Below, in pieces: positions 26,921 to 35,645 of a stretch of 64,000 nucleotides of DNA. The notes beneath the pieces are model-generated. The model did no database searches. It was not told the origin of the DNA and saw only the letters and a program-made list of their open reading frames with translations. The position numbers and the translations under genes were made by a program. This DNA is from Dictyobacter kobayashii. Its GTDB lineage: Bacteria; Chloroflexota; Ktedonobacteria; Ktedonobacterales; Ktedonobacteraceae. Each line of letters starts with the position of its first letter. Within the stretch, counting starts at the first letter, position 1. Where the stretch lies: the NCBI RefSeq assembly GCF_003967555.1, contig NZ_BIFS01000002.1:682001-746000 (forward strand), given 5' to 3'.

Positions 26921-28878
26921 TTAGTGATCCTGTACATCCCAGACAAAAAGGTTGCCGCTGATATCTGTGGATACAATGCGATCAATAGCAGCATTGGGAA
27001 CCCAGGAGATGGCATCAACTGGTGTTTTGTGGCGCATATAGGTACAGACTAGCTGGCCATCTTTATTATCTCCTGACACGTTCCACACCTGGACTTCACC
27101 ATTCTTGTCAGTGGAGGCCAGATACTTGCCATCGGGCGACCAGGCGATCGCGCCATCCCAGTTGCTATTAGAGACGCTTCTGGTATTGTATGTGCCATCA
27201 ATCAAGGTTCCACGATCATGCACATGCACCACACCATCGGCGAGCGTATAGGCCAGGCGCATGTCGTCCGGCGACCAGGAAAGGCCGACCACGCGTTGCG
27301 GTAGACTCAGGTATGGAGTGGGCTCCTGGGTCAGGCTGGACCGGCCGGTGCGCATATCCCACATCTCGATCTTCCAGATCTGCTGGCCATCTCGATCGAC
27401 TGAAGCACAGATCGAGGCCAGCGTATTTCCTCTAGTAGGCCAGGCAATGGCAGTAATTGTGCCCTGTTGCGCCGTATAGCTGCTCAAGAAGTGTCCTGTG
27501 GTTGTATCCCAGATCGAGATGGTGGTTACAGCACTCGTTTCATTGAGGGCCAGGGCAATGTAATGACCATTTGGAGAGAAAGTAGCCACGGGAATCTGCG
27601 AACTGGTGGGGACTGAAAAAATGGTTTGTCGATTATCTTTTCGTATTATTACCGCCCCATTTTGTAGCTCAGCGGTATAAAACGAATAGCCTACCCATGC
27701 CAGATCCAGGACTCTGGCTGGTGTGTTATACATGGCCATGGATTGCTTGATAACGGCATTAGCAACTTGAATAGTCCCATTCCCATCCACCCAGGCAAAT
27801 TGGGTGTTATTCAACCAGGTAACGCCGGAACTCTTGCCTCCAATGTCATGATAATGGGCATATTCAACGATATGATTGATCTCGGCTGGAGCCTGTAAAG
27901 GCGGCTGTAACATAAATGCCACGCCACCTAATAACATTACAATCAACATAACAATGCTAGCATGCCTGGCTGTAGCAGCCAATTTTGTCAGGCTGGCTAG
28001 CAAATGCGAGTGGGCAGGATAAGCTGGCGCTGGTACTATATCTGTACGAGGAGTGGTCGAGGGTATGGCAGGCAATTGTTTTTCATAGATTGAGGGTTTA
28101 TTAGTTACGTCAGAAGAGGAAGCATTATCGGGCGAGGAACATTGTTGGCGCTGCCAATGCTGGAGGGCAACATCAGCCAGGCCACGTAATACCTTTTCAG
28201 CTGCTTGCCGCACATTCGTATCTTTATCCGCCATGGCTTGCTGCAACAGTGAACGCGGAGCCAGCTCATTCATTTTACCCAGGGCCAGTACCGCTGCCTC
28301 GCGCACCATCCAGGAACGGTCTTGTGAGGCAGAGGTTAACGCATCCAGGGGGCGTGCGTTCCCAGTTTGCCTAGCACAGTCACGGCAGCAGCACGCACCG
28401 TTTCATCCTGATCCCCCAGCGCATAGATCAGCGCATCAAGCGGCACACGATGAATATGGTTGCCCAGTGCCATCACGACACAGGAGCGCACATGCCAATC
28501 GGGATCATAAAGCGCGACTAATAAGGGCTCTAAGGGGATTTCCGTATCTGTGGTACCAAGCACACGAGCGGCCGTAGCCCGCACCGCTTTATGTTCATCT
28601 TGCAAAGCGGCCAGCAAGAGCTCCCGAGGTGCCTGCAGGGGCAGACGTCCAAGCTGTTTTAAGGCGCCAACACGGACAACCCAGTCAGAATGCTGCAAAT
28701 CTAGTAGCAATTGTTCATGTGAAAGCGGAAATGTTGTAGAGTTTTTACCCAGACCGAAGTAGGTTAAAGGAGGAAGCGACGACTCAGGCTCACCACTATT
28801 ACTCGTCCCATGCAACCATTGTCCAGCAGCGTTTTCATGCTCTGGACGCCCAGGGTGATCGCTCTCATGTTTCTCCAT
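26921..28878 (-). pseudogene. HEAT-repeat / membrane / WD40 protein, one-base frameshift
   Basis: The first 180 codons (28878-28336) give repeated HEAT-type helices: RVGALKQLGRLPLQAP, RATAARVLGTTDTEIP, RSCVVMALGNHIHRVP, RAAAVTVLGKLGTHAP. With one more base in the five-G run 28348-28352 (plus strand) the frame flows into LDALTSASQDRSWMVREAAV and another HEAT repeat, then a low-complexity linker, one membrane helix (IVMLIVMLLGGVAFML) and a C-terminal beta-propeller with WD40 phrases (WSPDDMRLAYTL, WSPDGKYLASTD). Total about 650 residues. It starts 7 bases after the ECF sigma gene and thus probably acts with it, as a membrane sensor or anti-sigma-like partner. The frameshift may be a sequencing error. 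Confidence 0.78.
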
Positions 28879-28885
28879 CTTGGCT

Positions 28886-29476
28886 TTACCCTACCATATT
28901 CACCTGCATCTGCAATATCTTTCTTAGCTGCTGAATACCACGGCGTACATATACTTTTACCGTACCAAGTGGCTGATTAAGAACTTCCGCCACTTCCTGA
29001 AGACTGAGCTCTTCAAAATAATAGAGACTCACAACAGCCTGATAATGACGAGGTAAGGATGCGACCAGGGCTTCTAACTCCTGGCGCCGCTCCAACTGCT
29101 CAAATACCTCTTCCGGATTGACGCCATTCTCTTCCTCAGTCTCAGGCCATTCGTGCTCTTGTCTCTCCTCCAGGGCTACAGATAATCCTTGCTGCTCAGG
29201 CGAACGACTAACAAAATTATAATAAAGGTTCCAGGTAATCTTATAGAGCCACGCACGTGCTTTGAGATCTTGTCTTTGCTGCACAGAATATCGCTCTAAT
29301 GCCACATAAGCTCGAATAAATACCTCTTGCACGATATCTTCAGCATCTAGAGAGTTCCCGAGCCGCGTCGTCACAAATGCCTTCAATTGATGCCAATAGA
29401 GCGCTACCAGGCGTTCGTAATACGCATCAACATTGTCAGCAAACTGGACAAGGCTCTTATCACCGCTCACATCCAT
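28886..29476 (-). CDS. ECF-type RNA polymerase sigma factor
   Basis: 196 residues. Region 2 runs from LVALYWHQLKAFVTTRLG to DAEDIVQEVFIRAY, with ARAWLYKITWNLYYNF as region 2.4; an acidic linker with many Glu follows; region 4 is VASLPRHYQAVVSLYYFEEL, LQEVAEVLNQPLGTVKVYVR. No region 1.1 or 3, as expected for ECF factors, which switch on small stress or envelope regulons. It is transcribed leftward in one unit with the HEAT-membrane-WD40 gene 7 bases downstream. No classical zinc anti-sigma domain was found nearby. Confidence 0.93.
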   Translation of the reverse strand: MDVSGDKSLVQFADNVDAYYERLVALYWHQLKAFVTTRLGNSLDAEDIVQEVFIRAYVALERYSVQQRQDLKARAWLYKITWNLYYNFVSRSPEQQGLSVALEERQEHEWPETEEENGVNPEEVFEQLERRQELEALVASLPRHYQAVVSLYYFEELSLQEVAEVLNQPLGTVKVYVRRGIQQLRKILQMQVNMVG

Positions 29477-29616
29477 AACACTCCAGCGTGTTTCTACTTC
29501 TCATAGGAGAAAACACAATAAAATGATTTCTGGTTACACCGCTTACTTTACAAATGATATATTTCCATCTCCCAATGCGATAAACACCGGGCGCGTAAAA
29601 ATATATTTGTACCATA

Positions 29617-29735
29617 AAAAGCAACCGGGAACGCCGCTTGCTCGCGGCTAGCTCTGCCGCCGCTATTCAACCCTCGTAACGTATCCGCAGCCATGCGGCT
29701 GCCTTCACCAGATTGAATAGTATCACAACGGCAGA
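29617..29735. repeat. Dispersed repeat shared with 59046-59221, with internal inverted arms
   Basis: AAAAAGCAACCGGGAACGCC, then GGCTAGCTCTGCCGCCGCTA, then TTCAAC matches, with changes, AAAAAGCAATCGTAAACGCC, GGCTAGCTCCGCTGCTACGG and TTCAAC near 59050. Here CTCTGCCG-CTATTCAA and TTGAATAG-CGGCAGAG face each other about 50 bases apart. The nature is unknown; a decayed miniature element is possible. Confidence 0.5.
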
Positions 29736-29808
29736 GTCTCTATATTATGATACGCCGAAAAGAGCTTTCATGGCTTCGATATGTGACTTATTGTGGATAA
29801 AGATTATG

Positions 29809-30843
29809 TTAAATTTCTCCATTTGGAAGAATCTGGGTTTTAACTCCCTCACCGCGTCTCACTTTTTCAAGGGCGGCTGGAAAATCTTCCAGGGGAAGGG
29901 CCTGGGTCAACATAGCTTTAGTATCAATGGCCCCGCTACTGATCAGGTCTACAGCAGCACCATAGGAGAAGAGAACGGCCATCGAGCCCAGAACGGTAAT
30001 TTCATCGTTGTAGATACGGAAAGGTGAAAGGGAGATGCGGGCTTCCTGCGGAGCCACGCCAAAGACCATGAATTTGCCTCCCCGGCGTACGGCACTAAAG
30101 GCCGCTTCCATGGCTTGAGAGACGCCAGTAGCGTCGATGACACAGTCAAAACCCAGTGGCTCATCTTTAAGCACCTGCGCGATATCTGTCTGGGTACGAT
30201 ATGCTCCTAACTGCTCTGCTCGCTTTAAGCGCTGACTATTAGTATCGATGGCCACCACCTGGGATGCGCCGCCGCGTAGCAAGAGTTGCAGTAAGAGGAG
30301 TCCCATTGTGCCAGCGCCAACAATCAGACACTTATCTCCCAGGCGTGGATTAAGACGGTGAATGCCATGGACAGCGCAAGAGACAGGTTCGATTAAGGCG
30401 GCTTCACGATATGATATCGTATCGGGCAAGACATAAGCATTGGCGGCTGGAACTTTGACATATTCGGCAAATGCCCCATCCACTGTATCACCAATGGCAG
30501 CCCAGTTCAGGCAGAGATTGCCATGGCCCGCCCGGCAAAAATCGCATTTGCCACAAAACAGCGAGGGATCGACCGCTACACGGATTCCAGGTCTGAACTT
30601 AGCCGCTTCAGGATCTTTCCCTTGTTGGATATTGGCGCCTACCGCTATGACCTCGCCAGCGAATTCATGGCCAGGCACAATCGGGTAAGGAGTAGGAGGA
30701 AAGGAGCCTTCGGCGATATGCAGATCAGTACCACAGATGCCACAGGCCCCTACTCGAACGAGCAGATCATCCACCCCAGGAGTTGGATCTGATTTATCGC
30801 TGACCCGTATAGTTCCAGGTCGCTCAATAATAGCCGCACGCAT
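29809..30843 (-). CDS. Zinc-dependent alcohol/polyol dehydrogenase (MDR family)
   Basis: 344 residues. The catalytic zinc ligands are in GACGICGTDLHIAEG and PGHEFAGEV; the structural zinc site is CGKCDFCRAGHGNLC with its four Cys; the nucleotide-binding motif is VGAGTMGLLLLQ, with an Asp in VVAIDTN that favours NAD over NADP. The family includes sorbitol, threonine and related dehydrogenases; 2,3-diol or sugar alcohol oxidation is likely, the exact substrate is not known. AAAGGAG lies about 9 bases before the ATG. An IS66 element is inserted only 15 bases further upstream, cutting the gene off from its natural promoter while leaving its ribosome site. Confidence 0.93.
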   Translation of the reverse strand: MRAAIIERPGTIRVSDKSDPTPGVDDLLVRVGACGICGTDLHIAEGSFPPTPYPIVPGHEFAGEVIAVGANIQQGKDPEAAKFRPGIRVAVDPSLFCGKCDFCRAGHGNLCLNWAAIGDTVDGAFAEYVKVPAANAYVLPDTISYREAALIEPVSCAVHGIHRLNPRLGDKCLIVGAGTMGLLLLQLLLRGGASQVVAIDTNSQRLKRAEQLGAYRTQTDIAQVLKDEPLGFDCVIDATGVSQAMEAAFSAVRRGGKFMVFGVAPQEARISLSPFRIYNDEITVLGSMAVLFSYGAAVDLISSGAIDTKAMLTQALPLEDFPAALEKVRRGEGVKTQILPNGEI

Positions 30844-30865
30844 AGTAACATCTCCTTTTTTAAAC

Positions 30866-32409
30866 GTAACTACTCAGTACCTTGAGAAAAGCTGGACAAA
30901 GCTGATAAACTAAGAGCATGACAGAAGAAGAAGTGAGAAATCTTCAGAAAGCCTACCGAGAGCTCAAAGAGCAAGCAGAGGCATTCAAAGAGCAAGCAGA
31001 GCAGAAAGATCGCAGGATCGAAGAGCTCGAAGGATTGCTCATAGGTGCCTTGTTGCGCATTGAAGAGCTTGAACGGCGATTGGGAAAAGATAGTCATAAT
31101 AGTAGTAAACCTCCTTCCAGTGATGGATTGGGTCGCAAACCTGGCAAACAGCGGCGCAAAAGCGGCAAGACTTCCGGTGGACAAGCCGGTCACCACGGTC
31201 ATACCCTGATGCAAGCATTGACTCCTGATAGCGTCGTGCTTCATCGTCCAACGCACTGTGAAGCATGTCAGTACCCTCTTGAGCAGGAGGCAGCTATCAC
31301 CAACGAACGCCGTCAAGTCCACGATCTGCCCACGTGGCGTTTGCTGGTCGAGGAGCATTGCCGACAAGCAATCTGCTGCCCCTATTGCCAGCATGTGACG
31401 CAGGCGTCTTTTCCGGCAGGCGTCGATGCTGCTGTCCAGTATGGCCCGCAGGTCCAAGCCTTGGCGGTCTATCTTTCCCACTTTCAACTGGTGCCACTGC
31501 AACGCACCTGTGAAGCTCTTGCTGATCTGTGCGGGTGTCAGTTGTCCGAAGGCACGCTGGTCCGTTGGATTGCTCAGGCAGCCAAGACCCTTGAGTCGAG
31601 CATCGAGCGGATCAAAACCTTACTGCTGGCCAGCCCCTTGCAACATGCTGACGAAACGGGGATGCGTGTCAAAGGCATCTTGCATTGGATGCATCTCAAT
31701 GCGACTCCCTGGCTCACCCTGTACTCCTGGCATCGCAAACGAGGGCATCAGGCTCTGGAGCAGATTGGGATCTGGCCACACTATCAGGGCCGCTCCATGC
31801 ATGATCGCTGGTCCAGCTATGATCGCTACCTCTGTACCCATAGCCTCTGCGGAGCCCACCTGCTACGCGACTGCCTGTATGTCGCCGAACAGGAGAAGCA
31901 GCCTTGGGGACAAGCCATGTTCGATCTGTTGCTGGCGATGAAGCAAGCCGCTGATCGCTGGCGCCTCCAAGGAGCGAGCGCCGTCCCCACCCCCGAACGG
32001 GAGCAGTGGCTTGCCCAGTATTTTGCCATTCTGGCCGCTGGCTTTGCCACGCATGCCGCTCAAGCCCCTCCCCCAGGAAGTCTGCAGCCCAAACGACAAG
32101 GACGCAAAAAACAGGAAGCCTCCAAGAATCTGCTCGATGCGCTCTTAAAGCGAGCTGATCAAGTGTTGGGTTTTCTGGAGGACCTGTCTGTGCCTTTTAC
32201 CAACAATCTCGCCGAACGAGATTTACGCATGGTGAAAGTGCAGCAAAAGATTTCCGGAACCTTCCGCAGTGACGATGGAGCTACGGCTTTTTGCATCATT
32301 CGCAGCTATCTTTCAACCATGCGCAAGCAGGGGCGCTCAATGCTTGCTGCCATTGCTGCGGTTTTTGCTGGTTCTCCTTTCCCCATTGCATGGGCTACTG
32401 AGTAGTTAC
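30866..32409 (+). mobile_element. IS66-family insertion sequence (1544 bp) with intact target duplication
   Basis: The two ends are perfect 14-base inverted repeats, GTAACTACTCAGTA (30866-30879) and TACTGAGTAGTTAC (32396-32409). The 8-base target copy TTTTAAAC stands at 30858-30865 and again at 32410-32417. Eight bases is the known target size of IS66. It has one transposase gene and no tnpA/tnpB helper genes, as in the ISBst12-like subgroup. Perfect ends and duplication point to a recent insertion. Confidence 0.96.
30918..32405 (+). CDS. IS66-family transposase (TnpC)
   Basis: 495 residues. It starts with a Glu/Lys/Gln-rich coiled coil (leucine-zipper-like, residues 1-55), then the IS66 signature SSKPPSSDGLGRKPGKQRRK, a zinc-binding segment with CEAC and CPYC pairs, and the DDE core: HADETGMRV, SMHDRWSSYDRY and NNLAERDLRMVK. 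The last 40 residues carry the usual IS66 C-terminal motif (TFRSDDGATAFCIIRSYLST). All catalytic residues are present and the frame is whole, so the enzyme is probably active. The stop codon lies within the right inverted repeat. Confidence 0.96.
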   Translation: MTEEEVRNLQKAYRELKEQAEAFKEQAEQKDRRIEELEGLLIGALLRIEELERRLGKDSHNSSKPPSSDGLGRKPGKQRRKSGKTSGGQAGHHGHTLMQALTPDSVVLHRPTHCEACQYPLEQEAAITNERRQVHDLPTWRLLVEEHCRQAICCPYCQHVTQASFPAGVDAAVQYGPQVQALAVYLSHFQLVPLQRTCEALADLCGCQLSEGTLVRWIAQAAKTLESSIERIKTLLLASPLQHADETGMRVKGILHWMHLNATPWLTLYSWHRKRGHQALEQIGIWPHYQGRSMHDRWSSYDRYLCTHSLCGAHLLRDCLYVAEQEKQPWGQAMFDLLLAMKQAADRWRLQGASAVPTPEREQWLAQYFAILAAGFATHAAQAPPPGSLQPKRQGRKKQEASKNLLDALLKRADQVLGFLEDLSVPFTNNLAERDLRMVKVQQKISGTFRSDDGATAFCIIRSYLSTMRKQGRSMLAAIAAVFAGSPFPIAWATE

Positions 32410-32489
32410 TTTTAAACATACACATAACGCGTGAATTTCAAGGTTATGTATATTTTATACGTCTCTCAAGAGACTACCCGCTGACCTTG

Positions 32490-32760
32490 TCAAACGTCAA
32501 GTTCCGTATATCGACTCCCCGCCTTAAGGGCAGAACATTCCCAGGACAGCAAAATCAAGCGAGCAAGCAATTGAGGTCAATAAGATGAAAGGAGATGTAG
32601 GGGGTATGTCGCCCGGCAAGGAGGCGTTAGATTACGGAGCCGGGCGCTACGGATACAGGGTCGCTCTGAGGTGGACCACAAGCAAGCACAGAGGCCCGCA
32701 GCTAAGATACCTCATCGGGCAGTGGTGGAACATACGGCGGGGTCCCCCAATAAACTAGTT
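32490..32760 (+). ncRNA. Candidate structured RNA, possibly a stand-alone omega-RNA (HEARO-like)
   Basis: No gene is seen, yet the stretch is GC-rich against an AT-rich surrounding and holds nested pairings. CGCCCGGC and GCCGGGCG form a hairpin; GTAT before it and ATAC after it extend the stem. GACTCCCCGCC near 32511 can pair over about 220 bases with GGCGGGG-TC near 32740, closing the whole fold. GTGG-A-CCAC gives a further small hairpin. From memory, phrases such as CTTAAGGGCAGAACATTCCC resemble the HEARO/omega-RNA of IscB systems, which are known to be plentiful, often without an iscB gene, in Ktedonobacter. No iscB frame follows here. Identity rests on pattern and memory alone, and the strand and ends are approximate. 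Confidence 0.4.
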
Positions 32761-33376
32761 TGCCACCAATCCTCATCAGCAAAATACCTAGTTTTCTTGC
32801 ACCCAATCGGCCAGACCGTTTCCATGAGAAATACTTTGGGTGACGTGTATGAATACGTCGTTCCTCGGATTCTTTCATGAGCAAACGGAGATACATTATT
32901 GAGATCATCTGGTTATTATATGGAAACATACAGACTGGTCACTCCTCGTTACCGACACAACTGTACTATTGTACGGTTGTCCTATCACATCACAAGCAAA
33001 ACGTTTCCAATTCAACAAAGTACATTACCATGAACGTTTACAGAGAGAGTTTTTCTTTATTTCAGCAGCACGAATCAGCGATCATACATGTTTCAAAATT
33101 TGAACGCTTTCCCAGTAAAAAGAGTCACACTGCTTGAAATGAGGATGCTTAAAAATGTGAAATAGGGTCACTCACCCCATTTTTTGCTAAACCATGAGCA
33201 CGCCATAATTGGCATAATAACTATTTAAACACAGCTATTCGATATATTCAATTAATTATACTTATTTAATAGTTCGATCCACCATTTACAATTCAAGCAA
33301 TTTAGGTATAATAAAAGTAGGATAAAGTCTTATATACCTGGAGTAAGTCAGTATTGAAAACAGAAACAGGAGAAAA
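32761..33376. other. AT-rich gap before the 33377 gene
   Basis: Short open frames cross it but none has a ribosome site or a recognisable protein. The last 80 bases presumably hold the promoter of the next gene. Nothing else was seen. Confidence 0.4.
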
Positions 33377-34153
33377 ATGATGTCACTATCCACCGATCGT
33401 ATCCTCACCCGTAATACCATAGCGACAGGATTTGATTTTCAGGCAGACCTGGCCACACAGACCAGCCATTTTTCTATCTACTATGCGACCTCTTTAAGTG
33501 CCAGTGATGGCAATAAATATGCCCAGTATGTTGCCCAGCAATGTGAAAAGGATTACACACAACTACAATCTTTTTTTGCTAACGTAACTATTCCAGATAA
33601 CTCTTTGCCCTTTAATATTCTGGTTGGCCCGAATATTCCAGGCGCCTATCACCATGGTTGTTCAGATACAGATCTATACTGTGATGCAGTCGATGATCCT
33701 GAAGAGCTTAATATGTTGGTCGTAGCCGAGGAAGTCGAAGTTTTCGAAGCAGTGCAGGGTAAGGGTTGGGATTGTGGGGCCACTAATGGAGAGGCACTAT
33801 CACGTGCCCTGGCCGAGGAATTGCATACAACCCAGAACGCAGGCTTTCTGATTGCTCCGGCCTGGATCAATAGTCGACGGCGCGACTATATTAGCACCAA
33901 TGAAAGTACCGATCAAGATACCTTTGCCAATGCCTGTGGCCTGCTCTTCTTAAACTGGCTGCATACAAAACTCGCGTATAGTTGGACAGATATTGTGCAG
34001 CAAGGCGCTCCCACCCTGGGCCAGACATATGCAGCCCTGACCGGTAAGCCCGCTTCTCAGGCCTTCACAGATTTTCTGGCGGCTATCAATCAGCTGTTTC
34101 CCGCAGGTACTACCGCGGACGTAACTACGAATAATCCGTTCCGCCAGGCGTAA
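33377..34153 (+). CDS. Hypothetical protein with a zincin-like HEL segment
   Basis: 258 residues; AGGAG lies upstream of two adjacent ATG codons (33377, 33380). No signal peptide is seen. The middle part, NMLVVAEEVEVFEAVQGKGW, DCGATNGEALSRALAEELHT, resembles bacterial and fungal proteins in which a Glu-rich helix near a C-x-G-x-S-x-G-E phrase is thought to be a remnant or variant of a metallopeptidase site, but a full HExxH is absent. The C-terminal 60 residues (GQTYAALTGKPASQAFTDFL) are helical. I do not recognise a characterised family. It stands alone, with a weak inverted repeat (ACAGGATCTG/CAGATCCTGT) after it. Confidence 0.6.
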   Translation: MMSLSTDRILTRNTIATGFDFQADLATQTSHFSIYYATSLSASDGNKYAQYVAQQCEKDYTQLQSFFANVTIPDNSLPFNILVGPNIPGAYHHGCSDTDLYCDAVDDPEELNMLVVAEEVEVFEAVQGKGWDCGATNGEALSRALAEELHTTQNAGFLIAPAWINSRRRDYISTNESTDQDTFANACGLLFLNWLHTKLAYSWTDIVQQGAPTLGQTYAALTGKPASQAFTDFLAAINQLFPAGTTADVTTNNPFRQA

Positions 34154-34269
34154 AATAAAAACTAGCTCCAACGCACAGGATCTGCTGACGATGCCGCTCT
34201 CTCATCCCATCATCACCAGATCCTGTCCTTTACCAGCAGATAGATAAACTCTGAGAGTCAAAGGTCATC

Positions 34270-35093
34270 TTAACTCTTTGTAGTAGTGTGCCTTTTAATA
34301 ACGCGCTCGTTGGCGGCCAGAATTTTAGTCTGCTCTTCAACCTCGGCCACAACCTGATAGCCACCATAGAGATACGGCTGGATAAAAAAGTCCTGCGCCA
34401 ATAGATGATGAATACCGTAGTGGGGATGGCGATGATGGATATCGCAGAGCACCATGATATTATCTTCCGAGTCAATAAACTCTTCCAGTGTCTGGTGATC
34501 CTTGATTTGAGGAAATGTGACCCGCAATTTCTTCGGATCGCAGGCATTGAGCAGGCTACGCTCAATCGGATAGTGGTGGGTCTCAATAGCGCTGGCCTTG
34601 AAGGGGTTCTCCTTTGCATCTTTTAAAGTCGATTTACGCACCCCACAGATAGCGCAGGGGTATCTAATTTATTGACCAGCCGATTGTGCGTCTGTACATA
34701 GATTGGAGTATCTTCCCGTGGAGGATGCGGTGGTGTCATCTCAATCTCAGCCACTCCAAAGACGGTCGCATGCACGTGCGTTAGTGTCTCCGTCGTTTCG
34801 CCATCCACCTGCTGCACCTTCTTGACTTTGATATCCGTGGTGACCTGTTTCTGGCTGGCGGCACTATGAGCCCCTTTATGGGTCGCGACCTCAACATTTT
34901 TGACGACATCTTCCCGCACATGTGTCTCCTTAGCGCCATGGGCGGATCGTTGAATTTTATCGACCTCAATCTCTTCCTGCACATGTTCATAGATGTGCGA
35001 TTTCGCATGGTGGGCGGCCTGCGGGGTCAAACTCAAATGTTTCAATCCTGGAGTAGCTTTAAGCAATTTATTAAAGCGTAATGGTCCAAACAT
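34270..35093 (-). pseudogene. HNH-type zinc endonuclease-like protein, one-base frameshift
   Basis: ATG 35093 has AGGGAGAAA upstream. The first part (residues 1-145) is basic and helical, with many Lys/Glu/His/Val repeats (EEIEVDKIQRSAHGAKETHV), of unknown nature. With one base added in the four-G run 34657-34660 (plus strand), the frame continues TPCAICGVRKSTLKDAKENP, ETHHYPIERSLLNACDP, LCDIHHRHPHYGIHH: a Cys pair, a His-His strand and a last C-x2-HH, the layout of an HNH endonuclease zinc fold. Without the added base it ends SVGCVNRL. The intact product would have about 274 residues. Such domains cut DNA or RNA, or may be structural. The frameshift matches four other G/C-run losses in this window. 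Confidence 0.72.
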
Positions 35094-35193
35094 GCTTTTT
35101 CTCCCTACAACAAATAAATACCGATTAAATAAGTGTGTGGAATTCTTAGCGTTCATTCAATGAGGAGCTTTGTTTCAATCATAAAATTCATTG

Positions 35194-35243
35194 AGCAAAC
35201 TGTCAATACAGAACAGAGCGCTGTTCTGTATTGACAGTTTGCT
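35194..35243. repeat. Perfect 23-bp hairpin
   Basis: AGCAAACTGTCAATACAGAA then CAG (35194-35216) pairs fully with 35221-35243 across a four-base loop. It lies just upstream of the leftward HNH gene, and a second long hairpin begins 30 bases to the right. Confidence 0.8.
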
Positions 35244-35272
35244 TGTATACGTGCGCAGTCGCGCCCGTACGG

Positions 35273-35331
35273 TTTTTATTATATGTTGTGGGAAATGTGC
35301 TTTGCACATTTCCCACAACATATAATAAAAA
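35273..35331. repeat. Dispersed AT-flanked hairpin, copy B
   Basis: A 28-bp perfect stem, 35273-35300 with 35304-35331, around the loop TTT; the arm reads TTTTTATTATATGTTGTGGG then AAATGTGC. The GC box CGTGCGCAGTCGCGCCCG comes just before it, as in copy A at 17165. Confidence 0.8.
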
Positions 35332-35374
35332 AACAAAATTAAAAGAAATATAGCATAAAAGGACACAGGAACAA

Positions 35375-35489
35375 TCTGAGTGTCATCTCAGCGGCCAGCG
35401 GGACTCTCTGAGTGTCATCTCAGCGGCCAGCGAGGCTCTCTGAGTATCTTCTCCGGGGCTAGCGGGGCGCTTGGCGCCCCGCTAGCCCC
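35375..35489. repeat. 32-bp tandem repeat (2.5 units) ending in a 16-bp GC hairpin
   Basis: Units begin at 35375, 35407 and 35439, each TCTGAGTGTCATCTCAGCGG then CCAGCG. The third unit diverges into GGGGCTAGCGGGGCGC (35455-35470), which pairs perfectly with 35474-35489 across TTG. The run of A and T after it (35491-35504) is A-first, so it is not a typical terminator. Confidence 0.75.
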
Positions 35490-35645
35490 AGAAAAAAAAT
35501 TTTTGCGCGCCAGAGGCGCGCCAGTCCAATTATTCCCTTATATGGCATAATAAGAAATGGCTGGCTTTTACCATCATTTGAAAATGCCACTCAAGTGCGG
35601 CAATAGCGCCCATAAAATTGAATTTAAATATATAAAACCGAGGAT

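Noticed and set aside
32671-33137. Short open frames after the structured RNA candidate as an iscB or tnpB remnant
   Set aside because: No RuvC, HNH or zinc-ribbon motifs of IscB/TnpB could be found in any frame.
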